Source: Herbiconiux sp. | GTDB lineage: Bacteria; Actinomycetota; Actinomycetes; Actinomycetales; Microbacteriaceae | Reading direction: 5' to 3' | Assembly: GCF_004297105.1 (NCBI RefSeq) | Contig: NZ_SCVE01000012.1 | Coordinates: 1 to 64,000 of the forward strand | Length of the DNA: 64,000 nt | Notes under the pieces: generated by a model | Databases searched by the model: none | The model's input: the letters and a program-made list of their open reading frames with translations, nothing else | Told to the model about the DNA's origin: nothing | In this document: positions 6,614 to 16,111 of the stretch, in pieces | Layout of the letters: the number at the start of each line of letters is the position of its first letter | Position numbering within the stretch: the first letter of the stretch is position 1 | Program-made: the position numbers and the translations under genes

Positions 6614-9600
6614 ATGGTCGAAGCGCTCGACGGCTTCTCCCCCGCGACCCGAGAATGGTTCCTGGGGGCGTTCCGCGCGCCGACCGCCGCGCAGGAGGGT
6701 GCCTGGAACGCGGTGTCGAGCGGGGCGCACGCACTCGTCGTGGCCCCGACGGGGTCGGGCAAGACCTTGGCGGCCTTCCTCTGGGCGCTCGACCGCCTGG
6801 CTTCGAGCGGCGCGACGGATGGCGCGGTCACGGCCGGCGCGGCTTCCCGAGCGCCGGGCGGCGAGCGCAAGACCTCCGTGCTCTACGTGTCACCGCTCAA
6901 GGCGCTGGCGGTCGACGTCGAACGCAACCTGCGTGCGCCGCTCGTCGGCATCACCCAGACGGCCAAGCGGATGGGCGCCACTCCCCCGGTGATAACCGTG
7001 GGCGTGCGCTCGGGCGACACCCCTGCGAACGAGCGGCGGGCGCTGGCGAAGACACCACCCGACATCCTCATCACCACGCCCGAGTCGCTCTTCCTGATGC
7101 TCACCTCGGCCGCACGCGAATCGCTCTCCGAGGTCACCACGGTGATCATCGACGAGGTGCACGCGGTGGCGGCCACGAAGCGCGGCGCACATCTCGCCGT
7201 GAGTCTCGACCGGCTCGACATGCTCCTCGCCCAGCCCGCACAGCGCATCGGCCTCTCGGCCACCGTGCGTCCTCGCGAAGAGGTGGCGCGCTTCCTGGCC
7301 GGCGGGCGGCCCGTCACCATCGTGGCTCCGCCCTCGACCAAGAAGTTCGACCTGCGCGTCGTCGTTCCGGTGGAGGACATGACGCAGATCCCCGCGCCCG
7401 AGCGTTCGCTCGAGGGCTCCGCGGCGGGAGCGGATGCGCCCGAGCAGGGCTCGATCTGGCCCCACGTCGAAGAGGACATCGTCGACCGCATCCTCGAGCA
7501 CCGGTCGTCGATCGTGTTCGCGAATTCACGACGGCTCGCGGAGCGGCTCACGGCTCGACTCAACGAGATCTTCGCCGAACGGATGGGCGAGGCATCCGGA
7601 GGCCCCTCTGAACCCCACGCCGAGGCCGGAACCGAGGTTGCTGCGAACCGCACCCCGGCCCGCCCGCCCGCCCAGTCGATGGGGCAGGCCGGCCAGACCG
7701 AGGGCGCCGAACCCGTTCTCGCACGGGCCCACCACGGCTCGGTGAGCAAAGAGCAGCGGGCCATCATCGAAGACGACCTGAAGTCGGGCCGGCTGCGGTG
7801 CGTGGTGGCCACCTCGAGCCTCGAGCTGGGCATCGACATGGGCGCTGTCGACCTGGTGATCCAGGTCGAGGCTCCGCCGTCGGTGGCGAGCGGACTGCAG
7901 CGGGTGGGCCGAGCCGGCCATCAGGTGGGCGAGGTGTCGAAGGGGCTGCTCTATCCGAAGCACCGGGCCGACCTCATCCATTCCGCCGTGGTGGCCACGC
8001 GCATGTCGGAGGGGCTCATCGAGAGCATCTCCATCCCCGCGAATCCGCTCGACATCCTGGCCCAGCAGACCGTCGCGGCGTGCGCCCTCGAGCCGATCGA
8101 CGTCGAGGAGTGGTTCGACGTGATGCGGCGGAGCGCGTCGTTCACGAACATGCCCCGTTCGGCATACGATGCCACACTCGACCTGCTGGCCGGCCTGTAC
8201 CCTTCCGACGAGTTCGCCGGGCTGCGCCCCCGCCTGGTGTGGGACAGAGATGCAGGCACGCTCACCGGACGGCCGGGGGCTCAGCGCCTCGCCGTGACGA
8301 GTGGCGGAACCATCCCCGATCGCGGTCTGTTCGGCGTGTTCATGGTGGGCGGCGAGCCGAAGGATGCCGACCCCTCATCCGGCTCCCCGCGTTCGGCACC
8401 AGGCCGGCGCGTGGGCGAACTCGACGAGGAGATGGTGTACGAATCGCGCGTGGGCGACGTGTTCGCGCTGGGTGCGACGAGCTGGCGCATCAACGAGATC
8501 ACCCACGACCAGGTGCTCGTGACGCCCGCGTTCGGCCAGCCCGGGCGGTTGCCGTTCTGGCGGGGTGAGGGGCTCGGGCGGCCCGCCGAGCTCGGCCTGG
8601 CCATCGGGGAGTTCACGCGCACGGTCGCCTCCGCGAGCCCGGAGGAGGCCGAGGTGCTGGCCGAGCACGCGGGTCTCGATGCCTGGGCCGCGAGCAACCT
8701 CGTGGCCTTCGTGACCGAGCAGCGCGACGCCACCGGGCACGTGCCGAGCGACAAGACCCTCGTGGTGGAACGCTTTCGCGATGAACTGGGCGACTGGCGC
8801 GTCATCCTGCATTCCCCGTTCGGCATGCCCGTGCACTCGCCGTGGGCGCTTGCGATCAATGCGCGCATCCGGGAGCGGTTCGGGATGGATGCGAACGCCG
8901 TGGCCAGCGACGACGGCATCGTGGTGCGGCTGCCCGACACCGATGGCGAGCCGCCCTCTGCCGAACTCTTCCTCTTCGACGCGGCCGAGCTCGAGCAGAT
9001 CGTCACCGAGGAGGTGGGCGGGTCGGCACTGTTCGCCTCACGCTTCCGTGAGAACGCCGCCCGCGCGCTCCTGCTCCCGCGGCAGAATCCCGGCCGGCGG
9101 TCTCCGCTCTGGCAGCAGCGACAGCGGTCGGCCCAGTTGCTCGAGGTGGCCCGCAAGTACCCGAGCTTCCCGATCGTTCTGGAGACGGTTCGGGAGTGCC
9201 TGCAAGACGTCTACGACCTACCGGCGCTGCTCGGCATCGCCCGCGATCTGGAGGCACGCCGCATCCGCGTGGTGGAGACGGAGTCGGCCGAGGCGTCGCC
9301 GTTCGCCCGGTCGCTGCTGTTCGGGTACGTCGCGTCGTTCGTGTACGAGGGTGACAGCCCGCTGGCCGAGCGCCGGGCCGCTGCGCTCTCGCTCGACCCG
9401 AGTCTGCTCTCCGAACTGCTGGGGCGGGCGGAGCTGCGCGAGCTGCTCGACCCCGGCGTCATCGTCGACACCCAGCGCGAACTGCAGCGCCTCACCGACG
9501 AGCGCAAGGCACGCGACATCGAAGGCGTCGCCGACCTGCTCCGGATGCTCGGGCCGCTCACCACCGAGGAGGTGGGCGAACGCTCGCGCGAGTTCGATGT

Positions 9601-11332
9601 GCGGGGCGCCCTCGACGAGCTCGTGCTCTCGAAGCGGGCGCTGCGCGTGACGTTCGCAGGCGCCGAGTGGTGGGCACCGATCGAAGACGCCGGGAGGTTG
9701 CGCGACGCCCTCGGTGTGCCGATCCCGTTCGGGGTGCCCGATGCCTTCATCGCGCCGGTCGAGCATCCGGTGCACGATCTCGTGAGCCGCTACGCGCGCA
9801 CCCACGGGCCCTTCCTCGCTCAGGAAGCAGCATCCCGTTTCGGTCTGGGTGTGGCCGTGGTCACCGAGGCGCTGCGCCGGCTCGCGGTCGACCGGCGGGT
9901 GATCGAAGGGGAGTTCCGGCCCAGCGGTCTCGCGGTCGACACCGCCCTCCTCGGCCAGTCGGGCGGCACGGAATGGTGCGATGCCGAGGTACTGCGCCGG
10001 CTGAGAAGCCGCTCGCTGGCCGCACTGCGCCACGAGGTGGAGCCCGTGCCCATCACCACTCTCGCCCGGTTCCTGCCGGCCTGGCAGCACGTGGGCGGCA
10101 CGCTGCGCGGAACGGATGGCGTGCTCACGGTGGTGGAGCAGCTCGCCGGAGTGCCGGTTCCGGCCTCCGCGTGGGAGACGCTCGTGTTCCCCGCCCGGGT
10201 GCGCGACTACAGCCCAGCCATGCTCGACGAGCTCACCGCCTCGGGCGAGGTCGTCTGGTCGGGGCGAGGGAGCCTGCCCGGCAGCGACGGGTGGGTGGCC
10301 TTCCACACGCTCGACACCCTCCCGGTGTCCGGCGTGCCCGCCGAGGAGTTCGACGACACCGAGGTGCACCGCGCGCTCCTCGCCGCGCTCGCGGGAGGTG
10401 GCGCCTACTTCTTCCGCGCCCTCGCCGACCAGCTCGTGGCGGCGCTCGATGGCGAGGCGCCCGCCGACTCGGCCGTGGTCGATGCGCTGTGGGACCTCGT
10501 GTGGGCCGGTCTCGTCACCAACGACACGGTCGCACCGCTCCGCACGCTCACCGGCTCGGGCTCCTCAGCCCACAGCACGAAACGCCCCGCGCCCCGCTCG
10601 CGCATGTACCGCGGGCGCAGCCTCGCGCGCGCGTCGATGCAGACGCGAGTGGGCCCCCCGACCGCCGGCGGCCGGTGGTCGCTGCTGCCCGAACCCACGA
10701 GCGACCCCACGATCAGGGCCGCCGCCACCGCCGAACTGCTGCTCGACCGGTACGGCGTGGTCACCCGGGGCTCAGTGGTGAGCGAGCGGGTGCCCGGTGG
10801 CTTCGCCCTGGTCTACCGCGTGCTCAGCCAGTTCGAGGAGGCGGCCCGCTGCCGCCGTGGCTATTTCGTGGAGTCGCTCGGCGCAGCTCAATTCGCCACG
10901 GGCGGCACGATCGACCGGCTGCGCGGCTTCGCACCGGATGCCGTCGGCCGCGACAGCGGCCGCGACCGGCCGCCTGAGGCGCTCACCCTCGCGGCCACCG
11001 ATCCCGCCAACCCCTACGGCGCCGCGCTGCCCTGGCCCGCCACCGAGGGCCATCGACCCGGCCGCAAGGCGGGCGCGCTCGTCGCGGTGGTCGACGGCGA
11101 GCTGGTGCTCTATCTCGAGCGAGGGGGCAAGACGGCATTGGCGTTCAGCGATGACGAGGGCCTGCTCTCATCCGCTGCTCGGTCGATCGCGGCGGCGGTG
11201 ACCGCGGGCCGGGTCGACAAGCTGGCGGTGGAGAAGGTCAACGGCGAATTCGTGCTCGGCACCCCCCTCGGCACCGCCCTCGAGGTGGCGGGCTTCACCG
11301 GCACACCGCGAGGGCTGAGGCTCCGTGCCTGA
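6614..11332 (+). CDS. lhr: Lhr-family ATP-dependent DNA helicase
   Basis: About 1572 residues from the ATG at 6614 (GAGG eight bases upstream); ATG 6596 is an alternative. It is a superfamily 2 helicase: Walker A 'APTGSGKT', 'VLYVSPLKALAVD', 'ILITTPESLFLML', 'VIIDEVHAVAATKRGAHLA' (DEVH), 'IGLSATVRP', 'IVFANSRRLAERLTARLNE', 'VVATSSLELGIDMGAVDLV' and 'QRVGRAGHQ'. A winged-helix and large C-terminal domain follow, ending in 'FTGTPRGLRLRA' as in mycobacterial Lhr. Lhr translocates 3' to 5' and unwinds RNA:DNA hybrids; in mycobacteria it is part of the DNA-damage response. The stop overlaps the start of nei2 by 8 bp, so helicase and glycosylase are coupled. Confidence 0.95.
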   Translation: MVEALDGFSPATREWFLGAFRAPTAAQEGAWNAVSSGAHALVVAPTGSGKTLAAFLWALDRLASSGATDGAVTAGAASRAPGGERKTSVLYVSPLKALAVDVERNLRAPLVGITQTAKRMGATPPVITVGVRSGDTPANERRALAKTPPDILITTPESLFLMLTSAARESLSEVTTVIIDEVHAVAATKRGAHLAVSLDRLDMLLAQPAQRIGLSATVRPREEVARFLAGGRPVTIVAPPSTKKFDLRVVVPVEDMTQIPAPERSLEGSAAGADAPEQGSIWPHVEEDIVDRILEHRSSIVFANSRRLAERLTARLNEIFAERMGEASGGPSEPHAEAGTEVAANRTPARPPAQSMGQAGQTEGAEPVLARAHHGSVSKEQRAIIEDDLKSGRLRCVVATSSLELGIDMGAVDLVIQVEAPPSVASGLQRVGRAGHQVGEVSKGLLYPKHRADLIHSAVVATRMSEGLIESISIPANPLDILAQQTVAACALEPIDVEEWFDVMRRSASFTNMPRSAYDATLDLLAGLYPSDEFAGLRPRLVWDRDAGTLTGRPGAQRLAVTSGGTIPDRGLFGVFMVGGEPKDADPSSGSPRSAPGRRVGELDEEMVYESRVGDVFALGATSWRINEITHDQVLVTPAFGQPGRLPFWRGEGLGRPAELGLAIGEFTRTVASASPEEAEVLAEHAGLDAWAASNLVAFVTEQRDATGHVPSDKTLVVERFRDELGDWRVILHSPFGMPVHSPWALAINARIRERFGMDANAVASDDGIVVRLPDTDGEPPSAELFLFDAAELEQIVTEEVGGSALFASRFRENAARALLLPRQNPGRRSPLWQQRQRSAQLLEVARKYPSFPIVLETVRECLQDVYDLPALLGIARDLEARRIRVVETESAEASPFARSLLFGYVASFVYEGDSPLAERRAAALSLDPSLLSELLGRAELRELLDPGVIVDTQRELQRLTDERKARDIEGVADLLRMLGPLTTEEVGERSREFDVRGALDELVLSKRALRVTFAGAEWWAPIEDAGRLRDALGVPIPFGVPDAFIAPVEHPVHDLVSRYARTHGPFLAQEAASRFGLGVAVVTEALRRLAVDRRVIEGEFRPSGLAVDTALLGQSGGTEWCDAEVLRRLRSRSLAALRHEVEPVPITTLARFLPAWQHVGGTLRGTDGVLTVVEQLAGVPVPASAWETLVFPARVRDYSPAMLDELTASGEVVWSGRGSLPGSDGWVAFHTLDTLPVSGVPAEEFDDTEVHRALLAALAGGGAYFFRALADQLVAALDGEAPADSAVVDALWDLVWAGLVTNDTVAPLRTLTGSGSSAHSTKRPAPRSRMYRGRSLARASMQTRVGPPTAGGRWSLLPEPTSDPTIRAAATAELLLDRYGVVTRGSVVSERVPGGFALVYRVLSQFEEAARCRRGYFVESLGAAQFATGGTIDRLRGFAPDAVGRDSGRDRPPEALTLAATDPANPYGAALPWPATEGHRPGRKAGALVAVVDGELVLYLERGGKTALAFSDDEGLLSSAARSIAAAVTAGRVDKLAVEKVNGEFVLGTPLGTALEVAGFTGTPRGLRLRA

Positions 11333-12104
11333 GGGCGATACCGTCTACCGATCGGCGGTGCACCTGGATGCCGCTCTGCGTGGGCGGGCATTGACCGTGT
11401 GCGACGTGCGTGTGCCGAAGTACGCCTCCGTCGATCTCACAGGCGAGGTGGTGGAGGGCGTCGTCTCGCGCGGCAAGCATCTGCTCACGCGGGTGGGCGG
11501 GTACAGCATCCACTCGCACCTGAAGATGGAGGGCTCGTGGCACATCTATCGCCACGGCACCCGCTGGCGGCGGCCCGCCTACCAGGCGCGCATCGTGCTC
11601 GAGAACGAGGAGTGGGTGACCGTGGGCTTCGATCTCGGCACACTCGAGATCGTGCCGCGGGAGGAGGAAGACGAACTGGTGGGCCACCTCGGGCCCGATC
11701 TGCTCGGTGCCGATTGGGACGCCGCTGAGGCCGTGCGCCGTCTGGCCGCCCAGGGCTCGCGCGAGATCGATGTGGCACTGCTCGACCAGCGCAATCTCGC
11801 GGGGCTCGGCAATGTCTACGCCAATGAGCTGTGCTTTCTGCGGGGTGTGCTGCCACAGCGTGCGGTGGCGGATGTCGCGGCGCTGCCGAAAGTGGTCGAC
11901 CTCGCTCACCGGCTGATCACCGCCAACCGGGACCGGGTCGAGCGCACCACCACCGGAGATCTGCGCCCCGGTCGGCAGACCTGGGTGTACGGGCGGGAGG
12001 GCAAGCCGTGCCGACGGTGCGGTACGCCGATCGTGAAGGGTGCGCTCGGGGCGAACGACCTGGCGCTCCGGGACACCTATTGGTGCCCGCACTGCCAGAC
12101 CTGA
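11325..12104 (+). CDS. nei2: Endonuclease VIII-like DNA glycosylase/AP lyase (Nei2)
   Basis: 259 residues. It starts 'MPEGDTVYRSAVHLDAAL': after removal of Met, Pro is the catalytic nucleophile and Glu the general acid of the Fpg/Nei family. The H2TH region includes 'IDVALLDQRNLAGLGNVYANELCFLRGV'. The C-terminal zinc finger is complete, with 'CRRCGTPI' and 'YWCPHCQT' supplying four cysteines. It would excise oxidised pyrimidines and nick the abasic site. The gene overlaps lhr by 8 bp; the same lhr-nei2 order is known in mycobacteria. The 259-residue length is normal. Confidence 0.93.
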   Translation: MPEGDTVYRSAVHLDAALRGRALTVCDVRVPKYASVDLTGEVVEGVVSRGKHLLTRVGGYSIHSHLKMEGSWHIYRHGTRWRRPAYQARIVLENEEWVTVGFDLGTLEIVPREEEDELVGHLGPDLLGADWDAAEAVRRLAAQGSREIDVALLDQRNLAGLGNVYANELCFLRGVLPQRAVADVAALPKVVDLAHRLITANRDRVERTTTGDLRPGRQTWVYGREGKPCRRCGTPIVKGALGANDLALRDTYWCPHCQT

Positions 12105-12117
12105 CCGGCGAGTCGCC

Positions 12118-12501
12118 TCAGTCGGCACCCCGCGCATCGAGCAGTTTCAGCTGGCGCTTGAGGGCGACCTGCCGGTAGGAGGTGTCGAGCAGTTCGGCCA
12201 CGAAAGCCCAGTCGGTGCGGTCGTCGAGCTCGAGGGCGAGCCATCCGGAAGGCCCGAAATACGGCGGAACGAACACGTCCGAGAGCTCGAGCAGCGCGGG
12301 ATGCTCCTCGGGATCGGGCTTGAACACGAGCGTGTGCGCGCGGTCCATCATCGCTCCGGCCACCGCGAAGATCTTCTTGCCGGCCCGGAACGTAGGCCGG
12401 CCCCACGCCTCGACCTCGATGCTCTCGGGGAACGGCGCACAGAGGGCGCGCAGCCGTTCGACCATCGGGTCGTCGGCCTCGAAGAGCGGCGGATGCGACA
12501 T
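12118..12501 (-). CDS. MmcQ/YjbR family DNA-binding-like protein
   Basis: 127 residues starting 'MSHPPLFEADDPMVERLRALCAPFP'. The YjbR/MmcQ features are present: 'ESIEVEAWGRPTFRAGKKIFAV' early, 'HTLVFKPDPEEHPALLELSDVFVPPYFGPSGWLALEL' in the middle, and 'ELLDTSYRQVALKRQLKLL' at the end. The frame stays open 480 bp upstream, but that part is antisense to the following hydrolase gene and reads as low-complexity Arg-rich sequence, so the ATG at 12501 is preferred. The family adopts a CyaY-like fold and is annotated as DNA-binding; its role is unsettled. It is convergent with nei2, 13 bp apart. Confidence 0.85.
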   Translation of the reverse strand: MSHPPLFEADDPMVERLRALCAPFPESIEVEAWGRPTFRAGKKIFAVAGAMMDRAHTLVFKPDPEEHPALLELSDVFVPPYFGPSGWLALELDDRTDWAFVAELLDTSYRQVALKRQLKLLDARGAD

Positions 12502-12569
12502 GCCTCGCAGGATACCGCTGCGCGGGCGGGCGCGGCAGGGGTGCCCGCCGCCGGTGTTAGATTCGGCGG

Positions 12570-13292
12570 GTGAGCGAATCATCCGTGCCTTCTCTGCAGA
12601 TCGACGACGACGCCGTGGTGTGGTCGGTGCCCCGCTCCGAGATCTCCGAGCGGCTCTCCGACGAGCCGCTCGTGATCGTGATGCACGGGCGCGGATCGCA
12701 CGAGAACGATCTGCCCTCACTCTTCCCGCTGCTGCCCTCCGGCGTGGTGTACGCCTCACTGAGGGCGCCGATCTCGGGGGCTTCTTACGGCCTCGGCGGA
12801 TGGACCTGGTTCCCGCTCGACGTGCCCGACGGGCCGGCCCCCGCTGATGTGAGCGCTGCCGCTCACGCGGTGCTCCACTGGGTCGACCGGGTCGAGGCGG
12901 AGTTCGGCGCACCGGCAGCCCTCGCGGCGCTCGGGTTCTCGCAGGGCGGCATGATGTCGATCCAGCTTCTGCGCGAGGCACCCTACCGATTCGCCGCCGC
13001 GGTCGATCTCTCGGGGGTCGCGGCCGGAGGCTCGGTGCCCGGAGACGAGGTTCTGGCCGCGCGACGCCCGCCGCTGTTCTGGGGGCGCGACGTCGACGAC
13101 CCGATCATCGCGGCATCCGGTGTGGCGCACACGCAGACGTGGGCGCCTTCGCATTTCTCGGTGACCGCCCGCGAGTACGCAGGGATCGCGCACTCGATCT
13201 CTCCGTCCGAGCTCGACGACGTGGCTGCCTTTCTCCGCGAGGTGCTGCCGCTGGATGTCGCCGACCAGGTTCCGTCGGAGCTCGGCGACTGA
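12570..13292 (+). CDS. Alpha/beta hydrolase (phospholipase/carboxylesterase type)
   Basis: 240 residues from a GTG at 12570. The oxyanion segment 'LVIVMHGRGSHENDL', the nucleophile elbow 'ALGFSQGGMMSIQLL' (Ser in GFSQG), the later Asp region 'PPLFWGRDVDDPII' and the terminal His in 'AGIAHSISPSELDDVAAFL' form a full catalytic triad of the acyl-protein thioesterase/YpfH carboxylesterase group. There is no signal peptide, so it is cytoplasmic. The substrate is unknown. Its stop overlaps the start of the ybaK-like gene (TGATG), indicating cotranscription and translational coupling. Confidence 0.9.
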   Translation: MSESSVPSLQIDDDAVVWSVPRSEISERLSDEPLVIVMHGRGSHENDLPSLFPLLPSGVVYASLRAPISGASYGLGGWTWFPLDVPDGPAPADVSAAAHAVLHWVDRVEAEFGAPAALAALGFSQGGMMSIQLLREAPYRFAAAVDLSGVAAGGSVPGDEVLAARRPPLFWGRDVDDPIIAASGVAHTQTWAPSHFSVTAREYAGIAHSISPSELDDVAAFLREVLPLDVADQVPSELGD

Positions 13293-13807
13293 TGGCGAAG
13301 AAGGCAGGGCGGGCATCCGGGAGCGGCGCATCCGGACCGTCGACGGCGGCGACCGTGGCGCTGGAGCGGGCCGGTATCTCCTACACGCCGCATGTCTACG
13401 TGCACGATGCCGCCTCCTCGGATTTCGGCGCCGAGGCGGCGCGCGAACTCGGGGTCGACCCGTCGCGGGTGTTCAAGACGCTCATGATCGACACCGATCA
13501 GGGGCTCGGCATCGGCATCGTCGCGGTGCGCGACCAGCTCGACGTGAAGGCGCTGGCCGGTGAGCTCGGTGCGAAGAAGGCGGCGATGGCCGACAAGGCC
13601 GTGGCCGAGCGCAAGAGCGGCTACGTGGTGGGCGGCATCAGTCCTGTGGGGCAGAAGACACGGCTGCCGACGGTTGTCGACGAGACGGCATTCGGGTTCG
13701 ACACGATCTTCGTGTCGGGCGGGCGGCGCGGGTTCGACATCGAGATCGCACCGGACGACCTGCTGGCGGCGACCGCGGGGCGACGGGCGAGCATCCGGCG
13801 CAGCTGA
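13292..13807 (+). CDS. ybaK: Cys-tRNA(Pro)/Cys-tRNA(Cys) deacylase
   Basis: 171 residues from the ATG at 13292. The YbaK pattern is clear: 'ALERAGISYTPHVYVHDA', 'FGAEAARELGVDPSRVFKTLMI', the invariant Lys region, 'LDVKALAGELGAKKAAMADKAVAER', and 'GYVVGGISPVGQKTRLPTVVDE' closing the pocket. YbaK/EbsC hydrolyses Cys mischarged on tRNA-Pro and so protects translation fidelity. The start shares an A with the stop of the upstream hydrolase gene. The short Ser/Gly-rich N-terminus (KKAGRASGSGASGPST) precedes the domain. The assignment to the family is firm; the exact tRNA specificity is inferred. Confidence 0.93.
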   Translation: MAKKAGRASGSGASGPSTAATVALERAGISYTPHVYVHDAASSDFGAEAARELGVDPSRVFKTLMIDTDQGLGIGIVAVRDQLDVKALAGELGAKKAAMADKAVAERKSGYVVGGISPVGQKTRLPTVVDETAFGFDTIFVSGGRRGFDIEIAPDDLLAATAGRRASIRRS

Positions 13808-13943
13808 GCCCCGCGGGTTCACCTGTGTGCTCTGGCAGAGACGACGGAGTTTCGGGGCGGATCGCGAAAACGACGGAGCACCGGCCCGTTACGACCTCGG
13901 ACCTCCGTCGATCTGTGCGGGGATGGGGGCGGGGCCGCTCAGG

Positions 13944-14843
13944 TCAGGCGGGGTGGTCGTCGGGGGCGGTGCCCTCGACGATCCGGGACGCCCAGCGGCG
14001 GAGGAAGACGGCGCCCGCGGCATCGTTCGTGAGTGCCGCCGCCGCCGTGAGAACGGGGTAGGGCTTCTCGGGCACGCCGTCGGCCGGACGCACGTCGACG
14101 TGGGCGATCTCGTAGTCGGCTGCGTGCAGCCAGTCGGCCATGGCGTAGTCGACGCGGGAGTCGCCCATCGTGCGCCACACGGCGGGCACGGGGCCGGAGG
14201 CCGCCACGAGGGTGAGGGCGCGCTCGGCACCGAAGTCTTTGCCGACCCGCACCGACTCGATGTCGGTGGAGATGATCGAGGGATCGAGACGGATGCTGAT
14301 GCTCCCGTCGGGCGCCGGGTGCCGCTCATTCCTCCACATCGTGCCGAGACCCGATTCTGTGCACAGATCGATGACCGCGCGGTCGATCACCGACTGCTGC
14401 GCGAGATAGTCGTCGGAGGCGACATCCAGTCGCTGTTCGACCGCGATCATGGTGCGCTTCGTGCGGTCGAAGAACACCGTGTCGGCGAAGCGTTCGGTGA
14501 CGAGGTCGTCGACCGCCGTCACCAAGTCGGGGTAGGGGAAGAGGGATTCATCGATGGACAGGTCGCCGGCGCCGGTGGGAGTGATGCGGAACCACGACCC
14601 GCCTTTTTCGCACACGCCGAACACGCGGGCGTGGGGCAGGAGTCCGCCCTCGACGAGCGGGCCCACCACCTCGTCTTTCAGGAACTGGTCGGAACGGCCC
14701 GTGTTGAACACCACGGGAACGCCCGCGTTGGCGAGCGCCACGATGTCGGTGGCGATCGACGGGATGGCGATGCTGCGAGTGACCGGGCTGGCCACCGGCC
14801 CGTCGACATCGAGGAGGAGACCGAGGGCGGGCACGTCTGACAT
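13944..14843 (-). CDS. HAD-superfamily hydrolase-like protein
   Basis: 299 residues from the ATG at 14843, which has GGAG five bases upstream. HAD motif I is 'LGLLLDVDGPVASP' (Asp nucleophile and Asp+2). A Thr in 'VVFNTGRSDQFL' serves as motif II, 'VRVGKDFGAERAL' holds the motif III Lys, and 'WRTMGDSRVDYAMADWL' provides the acidic motif IV. The order and spacing fit the Cof/phosphosugar phosphatase type with a cap of about 150 residues. The GDSRVD motif IV supports a working Mg-dependent phosphatase. The substrate is unknown. Intergenic DNA on its 3' side carries short CGACGGAG repeats. Confidence 0.82.
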   Translation of the reverse strand: MSDVPALGLLLDVDGPVASPVTRSIAIPSIATDIVALANAGVPVVFNTGRSDQFLKDEVVGPLVEGGLLPHARVFGVCEKGGSWFRITPTGAGDLSIDESLFPYPDLVTAVDDLVTERFADTVFFDRTKRTMIAVEQRLDVASDDYLAQQSVIDRAVIDLCTESGLGTMWRNERHPAPDGSISIRLDPSIISTDIESVRVGKDFGAERALTLVAASGPVPAVWRTMGDSRVDYAMADWLHAADYEIAHVDVRPADGVPEKPYPVLTAAAALTNDAAGAVFLRRWASRIVEGTAPDDHPA

Positions 14844-14951
14844 CACTGCTCCATTATCCCGGGAGACGAACGAGGCGGTCGCCCGGTCTCGGCCGGCCGG
14901 CCACGCACGGGAGGCCCGGACCCGGGGCCTCGCGAGCCACGAGCGACGCGG

Positions 14952-15773
14952 TCAGAGCGGGAGCGCGCGGCCGAAGCCCGTGTGCACCCCGGGCGAGAAG
15001 AGCACGGAGTCGGGGGCACGGTCGGCGAGACCTGGGAATCCAGCGGCGGCGAGGAGTTCGTCGTCGAGGAAGCGCAGCTCGGCATCCACGATCTGCCAGG
15101 GCTCGTGCTCGTTCGGGATGTAGCGGGTGCGCCCTCCACGGGCGACGTGAAGGCCCCAGCGTGCGGTGAGGAACACCGCGAGGTCATCGGTGGAGCGATC
15201 CGCCGTGCCCGGGCGGGCATCCACCCGGCAGTGCGGGCCGGGTGCGCCTCCGAAGCCGTTCTCGCCGAGACGCTCAGATCGATAGCTGATGACACCGTCG
15301 GCCGCCGTCGAGATCGACATCCGCGCCCAGCGGTACGGAAGGCCGAACAGCGCGTGGGCGGCGCTCACCGCGGCGAGCCGCGAGGACTCGAGTGAGGAGA
15401 ACACCACACCGTGGCGGCCCGCGTCGTCGACGGAATAGAGACGCACGTTGATCTCGGGGAAGGTTCCCGCATAGGGGATGGGTCCGAGCGAGCGGAAGCC
15501 CGGGGCGGTCGCGTTGGCGAGCCGGAACGGGATGAGGCCCACCCACGCCGATCCGTCGAACACGTCGGGGCGCGACCCCGGCGGCAGGTGCGGTGCCACC
15601 AAGGCGGGGTCGACCCGCCAGTGCAGGAAGGTGAGCGACTGCCAGTCCTGCTCGTGCAGCGCACCTCCCTTGAGGGGCGGTGCGGTGAGCGACAAAGTGG
15701 CGGGAAGGCGGGACGACGAGGTCTCGGATGCCAGCGATGGCTCCGGCGACGACGACTCCGGCGAGGGGATCAC
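14952..15773 (-). CDS. DUF2071 (YqjF-like) family protein
   Basis: 273 residues. After a Ser/Pro-rich N-terminal stretch of about 40 residues, the DUF2071 pattern begins: 'DWQSLTFLHWRVDPALVAPHLPPG', 'DGSAWVGLIPFRLANA', 'TFPEINVRLYSVDDAGRHGVVFSSLESSRLAAV', 'FGLPYRWARMSI', and the C-terminal 'LHVARGGRTRYIPNEHEPWQIVDAEL'. The family has an acetoacetate-decarboxylase-like fold, and YqjF is its best-known member; the biochemical role is unknown. The low-complexity N-terminus suggests the functional start could be around residue 27. It is 7 bp downstream of a small conserved gene and probably cotranscribed with it. Confidence 0.85.
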   Translation of the reverse strand: MIPSPESSSPEPSLASETSSSRLPATLSLTAPPLKGGALHEQDWQSLTFLHWRVDPALVAPHLPPGSRPDVFDGSAWVGLIPFRLANATAPGFRSLGPIPYAGTFPEINVRLYSVDDAGRHGVVFSSLESSRLAAVSAAHALFGLPYRWARMSISTAADGVISYRSERLGENGFGGAPGPHCRVDARPGTADRSTDDLAVFLTARWGLHVARGGRTRYIPNEHEPWQIVDAELRFLDDELLAAAGFPGLADRAPDSVLFSPGVHTGFGRALPL

Positions 15774-15780
15774 GGCTGGC

Positions 15781-15993
15781 TCAGTCGTCCGCGTCGATGC
15801 CGATCACGGCGAGGTCGACACCCGGGCTCAGCAGGATGTCAGCGCGCTTGTACTTGCCCTCGCCGACGTTCACCTCGAGCCAGCTGGGCTCGGCCGCCGC
15901 CACTGCGGCACGGATCTGCTCCTTCATCTCATCGACATCCCGGCCCGACACGGAGTACTGCTTTCCGCCATAGATGATGTTGATCCGCTTCAC
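15781..15993 (-). CDS. Small conserved hypothetical protein
   Basis: A 70-residue protein starting at a GTG (15993): '[26 protein letters not shown]', then '[30 protein letters not shown]'. The strand-helix-strand pattern with an acidic end suggests a small alpha/beta fold. The frame continues 126 bp upstream, but an [14 protein letters not shown] start is more natural and leaves room for the divergent thyA promoter. I do not recognise a named family. It may be cotranscribed with the DUF2071 gene. Confidence 0.65.
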   Translation of the reverse strand: MKRINIIYGGKQYSVSGRDVDEMKEQIRAAVAAAEPSWLEVNVGEGKYKRADILLSPGVDLAVIGIDADD

Positions 15994-16111
15994 CGCGCAC
16001 TGCCTTTCTTCGGGTGTCTCTCGCCGGTCATCGCCCGGCGTCGCCCTAGGGTACTTCGACTCGGCACCCACCGTCGCACATCCGGGCCGGATTCGCTCTA
16101 CGCTCGATGCT

